Below are positions 1 to 5,795 of a stretch of 10,007 nucleotides of DNA, piece by piece. Source of the stretch: an uncultured Selenomonadaceae bacterium. GTDB taxonomy: Bacteria; Bacillota; Negativicutes; Selenomonadales; Selenomonadaceae. Positions within the stretch are counted from its first letter, which is position 1, and each line of letters starts with the position of its first letter. Both the position numbers and the translations under genes were made by a program. The notes beneath the pieces were generated by a model that was not told where the DNA came from, made no database searches, and saw nothing but the letters and a program-made list of their open reading frames with translations. The DNA lies in NCBI GenBank assembly GCA_937902665.1, contig CALELM010000072.1, forward strand, positions 1 through 10,007, read 5' to 3'.

Positions 1-13
1 CGCGAATTGGAGG

Positions 14-34
14 GAAAATGCTTATGGCATTTTC
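14..34. other. AT-rich stem-loop downstream of the pseudo-ATPase gene
   Basis: The arms GAAAATGC (14-21) and GCATTTTC (27-34) are perfectly complementary around a 5-base loop. The structure lies just past the stop codon of the minus-strand gene and could end its transcript. In that direction the stem is followed by CCTCC and not by a T-run, and the stem is mostly A-T, so it is a poor intrinsic terminator. Bases 35-60 show nothing further that I can name. Confidence 0.3.
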
Positions 35-60
35 TTGAACAATGGCGTTATAATTATCAT

Positions 61-1347
61 TTACTTCATGCGCATGGAGTTCAGGAGGACAAGGAGGGCT
101 GCAAGAACAATGCCGGCAAAGGCAATAGAAGGATCGAGAAATGGACCGCCAAAGACGGTGAGCAGTCCCATGGAGAGTGGCAGGAAGATGAACCAATGCA
201 CGCAAGCAATCATGCGGTTTTGTTGTATGATGGTTTTTGCATTACGTGCCAGCTGAAGGACGGGAATGAGTGTTTGCAGGTTGCCGTGCAGGGTAATGTC
301 GGCAGCATAGCTTGATACCTTTGGCGATGTTTCTTTTTTGGAGGCGGACTCTTCTCCAGCAAATTCTTCTTGGAGCAGGGCGGAGAGATCTGGGTTGCGA
401 AGATCTTCTGCACTGTTTTTGGGAAGAAGCTTGATGGACACATCTGCTTCAGTGAAGGCAAGGTCATCGCTTTCGCTGTTTCCTACGAATGCAATCATGT
501 TTCCTTTTGTGCGAAGCAGTTGGATTTCTCTTGCTTTTGTTGAAGGAGTCAGGTTTGGTTTGACATCATGGATGCAGGATGCTTTTTGCAGGAAGGATGC
601 AATTCGTTGATTGTCGCTGGTAAATAGAATAGTGGAGTAACCGAGGCGGTGCAGAAAGTGTACCGTTTCTTTGTTGTCGGGAAGAATGTTGTCTGCCGTA
701 GCAATGATACCTCTTGCATATTTTCCGTTGCATACAAAGACAGAAGACTTTCCGTGACAGGAAAATTGGTCTTGCTTTGTCAGAAGCTCTGCACTGACAT
801 TGATTTCTTCTTCCTGAATCCAGGAAAGTTTTCCAACGCGCACTGGAGAACCGCTGATGATGACTTCCGTTCCACAGCGAGGGATTTCATTGGCTGCAGA
901 GACCCTCTGCAGCCGCAGGCCGCGCAGGAGGGCAGTTTCGTAAATCAGTTTTCCAACGGGGTGGGTGGAGTCCCGTTCGGCAGAGCCTGCCAGGCCGAGC
1001 AGGGTTGCCTTTGTCATGCCTTCCGGAAATATATCTGAGATGTATGGCTTGTTTTCCATTATAATTTCATTTCTGCCTAGGATAATGGTATCTACTGAGG
1101 CAAGCTGTTCTAGGACGTGACTGGATTTCAGATCAAAGCTTTGATTTTTTGCAGTTGCGGCAGCACGTTTTCCTACCAAGGTGGAAATAAAGTACATGGC
1201 TAATGGGCTTCCTGAAAACAGGATAGAGAGAAATACAGCGAAGCTGCGGAGCGTGCCTGCACCTGCACTCAGCCAGTAACATGCCATTAAACTGGCGAGA
1301 AAAAGGTCGGCAAGCAGGAAATATTTGATAGGAATTTGTTTTTTCAT
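61..1347 (-). CDS. Degenerate P1B-type ATPase relative lacking the phosphorylation Asp (probable pseudoenzyme)
   Basis: This 428-residue membrane protein aligns by eye with the C-terminal half of heavy-metal P-type ATPases. Two N-terminal hydrophobic segments (about 8-30 and 34-58) match the pair that carries the CPC metal motif, but here the motif reads SGSP (45-48). The nucleotide-binding part keeps THP (128-130, the HP motif) and VRVGK (169-173). VDTIILGRNEI (85-95) stands where VDTVVFDKTGT is expected, so the phosphorylated Asp is Gly91. TGDN has become TSDN (243-246), and GDGxND has become GNSESD (289-294). Two C-terminal membrane helices (about 378-397 and 401-423) are present. The usual N-terminal metal-binding domain, first membrane helices and actuator (TGE) domain are absent. 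The start is supported by GAGGT 8 bases upstream and by a good promoter, so the short form is probably native. The frame is unbroken. Ion pumping is unlikely. A regulatory or partner role is inference, and a decaying gene is the alternative. Confidence 0.85.
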   Translation of the reverse strand: MKKQIPIKYFLLADLFLASLMACYWLSAGAGTLRSFAVFLSILFSGSPLAMYFISTLVGKRAAATAKNQSFDLKSSHVLEQLASVDTIILGRNEIIMENKPYISDIFPEGMTKATLLGLAGSAERDSTHPVGKLIYETALLRGLRLQRVSAANEIPRCGTEVIISGSPVRVGKLSWIQEEEINVSAELLTKQDQFSCHGKSSVFVCNGKYARGIIATADNILPDNKETVHFLHRLGYSTILFTSDNQRIASFLQKASCIHDVKPNLTPSTKAREIQLLRTKGNMIAFVGNSESDDLAFTEADVSIKLLPKNSAEDLRNPDLSALLQEEFAGEESASKKETSPKVSSYAADITLHGNLQTLIPVLQLARNAKTIIQQNRMIACVHWFIFLPLSMGLLTVFGGPFLDPSIAFAGIVLAALLVLLNSMRMK

Positions 1348-1388
1348 GAGACGTTACCTCGAATCCTTGTCTTTGTCTTTATGGGAAC

Positions 1389-1418
1389 ATTATCCTTCAA
1401 AGAAGAAAGTAATGTCAA
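1389..1418 (-). promoter_or_regulatory. Sigma-70-type promoter for the pseudo-ATPase gene
   Basis: Read on the minus strand, a perfect -35 TTGACA (1418-1413) is followed by an 18-base spacer and a -10 GATAAT (1394-1389). The predicted start of transcription is near 1382, which gives a leader of about 35 bases containing the GAGGT ribosome binding site. Confidence 0.7.
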
Positions 1419-1425
1419 TAGAGGC

Positions 1426-1454
1426 TTGATGATTCCAAACAAAATTGATACAAT
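1426..1454 (+). promoter_or_regulatory. Sigma-70-type promoter for ispE-gntR-glmU
   Basis: A -35 TTGATG (1426-1431), a 17-base spacer and a -10 TACAAT (1449-1454) place the transcription start near 1461, about 43 bases before the ispE start at 1504. This argues against the longer in-frame ispE starts as far upstream as 1336. The -35 box lies 7 bp from the -35 box of the divergent promoter. Confidence 0.7.
1444..1454. promoter_or_regulatory. Small palindrome over the ispE -10 box, possible operator
   Basis: ATTG-ATA-CAAT is an inverted repeat with 4-base arms that covers the -10 hexamer of the ispE promoter. GntR/FCD regulators often bind short palindromes with TTG and CAA half-sites, so this is a possible autoregulation site for the GntR gene two positions downstream. 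Arms this short also arise by chance in AT-rich DNA. Confidence 0.25.
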
Positions 1455-1503
1455 CGGAAGTGCGTGGAAGCTCGCGCAATATGTTGGAATGGGTGTGTGT
1501 GCA

Positions 1504-2370
1504 ATGGTGACGGTCAACGGAAATGCAAAAATCAATCTGACCTTGGATATTTTAGGGACACGGGAGGACGGCTTTCATGAGGTTTCTATGGTCATGCAGG
1601 AAATCGACTTGCATGATACCTTGGAATTGGAAAAAACGGGGGAAGGAATTTCCTTGGAAATAGATGCTCCTGGCTTGGAGGCGGATGAAAGAAATTTGGC
1701 ATGGAAGGCAGCTGCACTTATGATGGAGGAATATGCCATCAAGGGCGGAGTAAGGATCAAGCTTGCAAAGCATATACCGATTGCGGCTGGATTGGCAGGC
1801 GGAAGTGCAGATGCAGCCGCCGTTTTGTGCGGCATGAATCAGCTTTATGGACTGGGACTTTCCAAAGAAGAACTTTGCAAGCAGGGTGCAAGGCTGGGAT
1901 CTGATATTCCGTTCTGTATCATGGGTGGGACGATGCTGGCAACAGGCCGAGGGGAGATGCTGAGAGCTTTGCCAGAATGTCCCGAAGCTTATGTGGTGCT
2001 TGCGAAACCGCCGGTATCTGTTTCTACTGCTTGGGCTTACCAGCAATATGATTCTGTTGGCTCACCGAAGCATCCCGATAATGAGGCGATGGAAGAGGTT
2101 TTGCAAAAGCATGATATTATTGGGGTTGCAAAGCTGTTGTGCAATGTTTTGGAAAATGTTACGATTAAAAAGTACGAGATGATAGAGCAGTACAAGAAAA
2201 TAATGCTGGAACAGGGTGCTATGGCAAGCATGATGTCAGGCAGCGGCCCAACGGTATTTGCGCTTGCAAGGACGAAATCTGAGGCAGAGAATATCGCTGC
2301 CTGCATGAAAGAAAGAACGGAGGCAGATATTTTTGTTGCGAAAACCGTGGGACGTGCTGCAAGCAACTAG
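1504..2370 (+). CDS. ispE: 4-diphosphocytidyl-2-C-methyl-D-erythritol kinase IspE
   Basis: IspE phosphorylates CDP-methylerythritol with ATP in the cytosolic MEP pathway to isopentenyl diphosphate. The 288-residue product is of normal family length. It starts MVTVNGNAKINLTLDILG, with the substrate-site Lys (K9) in the NAKINL motif. The GHMP-kinase ATP loop PIAAGLAGGSADAA spans 92-105, the catalytic Asp lies in GSDIPFC (D134), and the C-terminal glycine loop MSGSGPT spans 244-250. I chose ATG 1504 because family members start just before the AKINL motif and because the promoter lies at 1426-1454. ATG 1489 is also possible. The upstream GGAATGGG is only a moderate ribosome binding site. The gene leads an operon with the GntR gene, 33 bp downstream, and glmU. 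Identification is firm; the exact start is slightly uncertain. Confidence 0.96.
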   Translation: MVTVNGNAKINLTLDILGTREDGFHEVSMVMQEIDLHDTLELEKTGEGISLEIDAPGLEADERNLAWKAAALMMEEYAIKGGVRIKLAKHIPIAAGLAGGSADAAAVLCGMNQLYGLGLSKEELCKQGARLGSDIPFCIMGGTMLATGRGEMLRALPECPEAYVVLAKPPVSVSTAWAYQQYDSVGSPKHPDNEAMEEVLQKHDIIGVAKLLCNVLENVTIKKYEMIEQYKKIMLEQGAMASMMSGSGPTVFALARTKSEAENIAACMKERTEADIFVAKTVGRAASN

Positions 2371-2403
2371 ACTCTGCTCATATATTACAAGTGAGGGATT
2401 TTT

Positions 2404-3114
2404 ATGTGCAAGAGATTGGCACCTATTCGACTGGATAGTTATCAACCGCTTCGAGAGGTCGTGTGTGAATCCCTGCGGGAAGCTATCCGCAAGGGAGTGT
2501 TGAAGCCTGGGGAACGCTTGATGGAGATTCAGTTGTCGGAAGAACTGGGGGTGAGCCGCACTCCTGTCAGGGAAGCTATCCGAAAGCTGGAGCTTGAGGG
2601 CTATGTGGTTATGATGCCTCGTCGTGGAACCTATGTGGCAAGCATGTCGATTCGTGACGTGAATGAGATCTTTGAGATACGCACGGCATTGGAGTCGCTT
2701 TCCAATGGTCTGGCGGCAGAGCGCATTACGGATGAGGAACTGGAACAATTACAGCGGTTGATTGTTATGATTGGCGGATATGTCAAGGATGGCAATATAG
2801 ACAAAATCGTTGAAACGGATATAGAGTTTCATGAGCTTTTGTACAAGGCAGCTCGCAACAATCGCTTGGTGGGAATCATTTCTAACCTGCGGGAACAGTT
2901 GACAAGATTCCGCACGTTGTCCATGTCTCATCCGGGACGTTTGGAGGCTACCTTGGACGAACACCGTGTGATTGTTGAGGCGATTGCACAGGGAGATGTG
3001 AAGGCGGCGCAACAGGCGGCGGAGCGGCACATGGAAAATTCAGAGAAGACCTTGATGAAGGCGATGGAGGCTTTGCAGAATTCCGAAGCAGAAGAAAATA
3101 TAATGCAAGAGTAG
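2404..3114 (+). CDS. GntR-family transcriptional regulator, FCD subfamily
   Basis: This 236-residue DNA-binding regulator has an N-terminal winged helix (about 14-80), including the recognition segment SEELGVSRTPVREAIRKLE (45-63) and the wing PRRGTYVA (72-79). An all-helical FCD effector domain follows (about 85-222). The FCD metal ligands are all present: D139 and H143 (DIEFH), H187 (DEHRVI) and H209 (ERHM). Ligand binding through a divalent metal, usually to an organic acid, is therefore likely, but the ligand cannot be read from the sequence. GAGGG precedes the ATG. The gene sits between ispE and glmU, where B. subtilis has purR-yabJ-spoVG. It probably controls its own operon and perhaps envelope-precursor genes, which is inference from position. 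Confidence 0.93.
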   Translation: MCKRLAPIRLDSYQPLREVVCESLREAIRKGVLKPGERLMEIQLSEELGVSRTPVREAIRKLELEGYVVMMPRRGTYVASMSIRDVNEIFEIRTALESLSNGLAAERITDEELEQLQRLIVMIGGYVKDGNIDKIVETDIEFHELLYKAARNNRLVGIISNLREQLTRFRTLSMSHPGRLEATLDEHRVIVEAIAQGDVKAAQQAAERHMENSEKTLMKAMEALQNSEAEENIMQE

Positions 3115-3143
3115 ATGATGGTTTTTTATTAGGAGGAAGGAAT

Positions 3144-4508
3144 ATGGCAGATTTGGTTACGGTTATTTTGGCAGCAGGAAAGGGAACTCGTATGAAGTCA
3201 GCACTTCCCAAGGTGCTTCATCGTGCTGGAGGAAAGTCCATGCTGCAGCATGTGATTGATGCTGCAGTGCATGCAGGTGCAAAGAGAAATATCGTTGTTA
3301 CTGGCTTTGGCGGGGATATGGTTCGTGAAACGATTGGAGAACAGGCTGAGTTTGTTACGCAGGAGCAGCAGCTAGGTACAGGGCATGCGGTTCTTCAGGC
3401 AGAACCACTTTTGCGGGATGAGTGCGGTACTGTTATGGTGCTTTGCGGGGATACGCCTCTTTTGACGGGAGAACTTCTCAAGAATTTTTATGAGGAGCAT
3501 GTGAAATCCGGAGCGAAGGCAACGGTTCTTACTGCTATTATGCCGGATGCTTCTGGTTATGGGAGAATCATTCGTACAGAGGATGGTTCTGTGGCAAAAA
3601 TTGTTGAGCATAAGGATGCAACGGAGGAAGAACGCAAGGTCAAGGAAATCAATTCCGGTATATATTGCTTTGATGCAAAGAGCCTTTTTGAAGCTCTTTC
3701 TCAGGTGACGAACGACAATGCACAGGGAGAATATTATTTGCCGGATGTATTGGGGATTCTTCGCAAGCAAGGAGAGAAGATATGGGCGGTTGCTGCGGAT
3801 GATTATGAATCTACACTTGGCATCAATTCCCGCCAGCAGCTTGCAGGTGCGGAGAAGATTTTGCGCCGCCGCAAGAATGAGCAGCTGATGGCAGACGGGG
3901 TTACGCTGATGGACCCGGAGACGACGTTCGTGGATGTTGATGTCAAGGTCGGCAGAGATACGGTCATTTACCCGTTTACTTGGATCGAGGGCGATTCGGT
4001 CATTGGTGAGAACTGCGAGATTGGGCCGAATGCCCGCCTGCAAAACGTCAAGATTGGGAACCATGTGCAGGGACAGTTTACCTATGTGCATGATGCCGTG
4101 CTGGATGATGGGGTCATCCTTGGGCAGTTCGTGCATATCCGTCCGGATACGCATCTGATGGAAGATGTCAAGATTGGTAATTTTGTTGAGGTCAAGAATT
4201 CAAATGTCGGAAAGGGAACAAAGCTGCCGCATCTGTCCTATATCGGCGATTGCGATATGGGGGCGAATGTCAACATGGGCTGTGGTACAATCACGGTCAA
4301 TTATGACGGCAAGAAGAAATTCCGTACTGTAGTAGGCGATAACGCTTTCATTGGCTGCAACTCGAATCTTGTGGCACCTGTTACGGTGGAGGACAATGCG
4401 TATGTCGGTGCAGGTTCTACGATTACTAAGAATGTCCCATCGGATAATCTTGCTATTGCACGTTCCCGTCAGACGAATATTGACCATTGGGCTGACAAAC
4501 GTAAATAA
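3144..4508 (+). CDS. glmU: Bifunctional UDP-GlcNAc pyrophosphorylase / glucosamine-1-phosphate acetyltransferase GlmU
   Basis: GlmU acetylates glucosamine-1-phosphate with acetyl-CoA and then couples it to UTP, giving UDP-GlcNAc for peptidoglycan and, in diderms, lipopolysaccharide. It has 454 residues, the usual length. The N-terminal uridyltransferase domain (about 1-230) carries LAAGKGTRMKSALPKVLH (9-26) with K23, GDTP with D103, and the metal ligand N228. A linker helix (about 231-250) leads to the left-handed beta-helix of hexapeptide repeats (about 255-440). This contains the acetyltransferase base H363 (LPHLSYIGD) and the NMGCGTITVNYDG loop (377-389). AGGAGGAAGG lies immediately before ATG 3144, one of the strongest ribosome binding sites in the window. 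The gene lies 29 bp after the GntR gene, so the two are probably co-transcribed. Confidence 0.98.
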   Translation: MADLVTVILAAGKGTRMKSALPKVLHRAGGKSMLQHVIDAAVHAGAKRNIVVTGFGGDMVRETIGEQAEFVTQEQQLGTGHAVLQAEPLLRDECGTVMVLCGDTPLLTGELLKNFYEEHVKSGAKATVLTAIMPDASGYGRIIRTEDGSVAKIVEHKDATEEERKVKEINSGIYCFDAKSLFEALSQVTNDNAQGEYYLPDVLGILRKQGEKIWAVAADDYESTLGINSRQQLAGAEKILRRRKNEQLMADGVTLMDPETTFVDVDVKVGRDTVIYPFTWIEGDSVIGENCEIGPNARLQNVKIGNHVQGQFTYVHDAVLDDGVILGQFVHIRPDTHLMEDVKIGNFVEVKNSNVGKGTKLPHLSYIGDCDMGANVNMGCGTITVNYDGKKKFRTVVGDNAFIGCNSNLVAPVTVEDNAYVGAGSTITKNVPSDNLAIARSRQTNIDHWADKRK

Positions 4509-4582
4509 GGCTTCTCAAGGCATAAGCAGATTGCCTGCACATATCATTTTTGTGAAAAGCATGCAGGAATTTTCATTTTTGC

Positions 4583-4611
4583 TTGATTCGTTATGGGCTT
4601 TATGTAATAAT
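4583..4611 (+). promoter_or_regulatory. Extended -10 promoter for prs
   Basis: A -35 TTGATT (4583-4588), a 17-base spacer and a -10 AATAAT (4606-4611) are preceded by TGT (4603-4605), which makes an extended -10. Transcription would begin near 4618, about 61 bases before prs. This would let prs be expressed separately from the upstream operon. Confidence 0.6.
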
Positions 4612-4678
4612 GGATGTGCGGTTAATATGTCCGTAGGAAAGGCAAATTTTATATCATGGTTTGGAGGATTTAAAAAAG

Positions 4679-5626
4679 ATGGCATTAGACACTGGAAACT
4701 TATGTATCCTGGCAGGTAATGCAAACCCAGATCTTGCAAAGAAAATTGCAGATTACATTGGTGTGGATCTTTGTGATGCGTATGTAGGTCATTTCAACAA
4801 TGGTGAAACGCAGGTCATGATCAGCGAGAGTATCAGAGGCAAGGATATTTTTATCATTCAGCCAACTTCTCAGCCAGTCAACGACAATCTTATGGAGCTT
4901 CTCATCATGACGGATGCCTGCAAGCGTGCATCTGCACATAGTATTACGGCCGTAGTTCCTTACTATGCTTATGCGCGGCAGGATCGCAAGACTCGTGGAC
5001 GCGAGCCAATTTCTGCGAAGCTGGTTGCAAACCTCATGGAAAAGGCGGGCGTTACCCGCGTGGTAACGGTTGATCTTCATGCAGGTCAGATTCAGGGCTT
5101 TTTTGATATTCCTGTGGATCATTTGGCTGCTGCTCCGGTTATTGCAAATTATTTCCGCTCCCAAAAGTTTGAGGATGTAGTTGTTGTTTCTCCAGACCTT
5201 GGCGGTGTTACGCGCGCACGTATTTTAGCGGATCACTTGCATGCGCCGATTGCCATTATTGAAAAGCGCCGTCCGAAGCCCGGTTGTGCCGAAGTTATGA
5301 ATTTGATTGGTGACGTGAATGGCAAGACCGCTATCATGATCGATGATATCGTTGATACAGCAGGTTCTCTTTGCGAGGGGGCGAAGGCTTTGCAAAAGCT
5401 TGGGGCGAAGCGTGTCTTTGCTTCTTGCTCTCATGCAATTCTGAGTGATCCGGCTGTACAGAGAATCAACGATTCCTGTATTGAAAAGCTGATCATTACG
5501 GATACGATTCCGCTTCCTCCGGAAAAGCAGTCGGAAAAGCTGGTGCCGCTTTCCCTTGCTGAGGCGATTGGCGATGTCATCATTCGTATTCAGGCACATC
5601 GTTCCGTCAGCCAGCTTTTTCGTTAA
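4679..5626 (+). CDS. prs: Ribose-phosphate pyrophosphokinase (PRPP synthetase)
   Basis: Prs transfers pyrophosphate from ATP to ribose-5-phosphate, making PRPP for purine, pyrimidine, histidine, tryptophan and NAD synthesis. The 315-residue product matches class I bacterial enzymes in length. Visible motifs are the ATP-binding segment YYAYARQDRKTRGREPISAK (95-114), VDLHAGQIQGFFDIPVDHL (131-149) with catalytic H134, the flexible-loop Lys in EKRRPKPG (195-202), and the PRPP-binding loop MIDDIVDTAGS (220-230). ATG 4679 is preferred over the in-frame TTG at 4661, because GGAGG (4663-4667) is placed correctly for the ATG and would lie inside the longer frame. The gene follows glmU, as in many Firmicutes, but has its own promoter and ends at a strong terminator. 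Confidence 0.98.
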   Translation: MALDTGNLCILAGNANPDLAKKIADYIGVDLCDAYVGHFNNGETQVMISESIRGKDIFIIQPTSQPVNDNLMELLIMTDACKRASAHSITAVVPYYAYARQDRKTRGREPISAKLVANLMEKAGVTRVVTVDLHAGQIQGFFDIPVDHLAAAPVIANYFRSQKFEDVVVVSPDLGGVTRARILADHLHAPIAIIEKRRPKPGCAEVMNLIGDVNGKTAIMIDDIVDTAGSLCEGAKALQKLGAKRVFASCSHAILSDPAVQRINDSCIEKLIITDTIPLPPEKQSEKLVPLSLAEAIGDVIIRIQAHRSVSQLFR

Positions 5627-5672
5627 GAGAAGAGTTGGGAAAAAAAGCATAAAATAATCTTGTGATGATATG

Positions 5673-5710
5673 ACAGCAGCCTGTAGAGAATTTGCAGGCT
5701 GCTGTTTTTT
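5673..5710 (+). terminator. Rho-independent terminator after prs
   Basis: The arms ACAGCAGCCTG (5673-5683) and CAGGCTGCTGT (5695-5705) form an 11-bp perfect stem around an 11-base loop. A run of six T (5705-5710) follows at once. It lies 47 bases past the prs stop and closes the ispE-to-prs block before the uvrC promoter. Confidence 0.95.
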
Positions 5711-5731
5711 GCAGGGCATGAGGGGAAAATC

Positions 5732-5760
5732 TTGAAACTATGGTCTGCTTGTGATTTAAT
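5732..5760 (+). promoter_or_regulatory. Sigma-70-type promoter for uvrC
   Basis: A -35 TTGAAA (5732-5737), a 17-base spacer and a -10 TTTAAT (5755-5760) each differ from consensus at one base. The expected start of transcription is near 5767, about 29 bases before uvrC. I see no LexA-type palindrome overlapping it. Confidence 0.7.
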
Positions 5761-5795
5761 GAAATGAGTTGGTTTCTTGAAGAGGCGGTGTGTGG

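Noticed and set aside
7..315. 102-codon plus-strand frame at the left edge
   Set aside because: It is antisense to the end of the pseudo-ATPase gene. Its translation shows no family features.
1336..1503. Longer N-terminus for IspE starting near 1336
   Set aside because: The extra 56 residues would precede the conserved start region, would overlap the divergent gene, and lie upstream of or across the predicted promoter.
3372..4154. 260-codon open frame on the minus strand inside glmU
   Set aside because: It is fully antisense to a firmly identified gene, lacks a ribosome binding site and has no recognisable domain. It is a shadow of glmU codon use.
4534..4567. CCTGCA and TGCAGG arms after glmU followed by a T-rich stretch, as a terminator
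   Set aside because: The stem is only 6 bp around a loop of more than 20 bases, and the T-rich stretch is interrupted. Too weak to call, although glmU must end near here.
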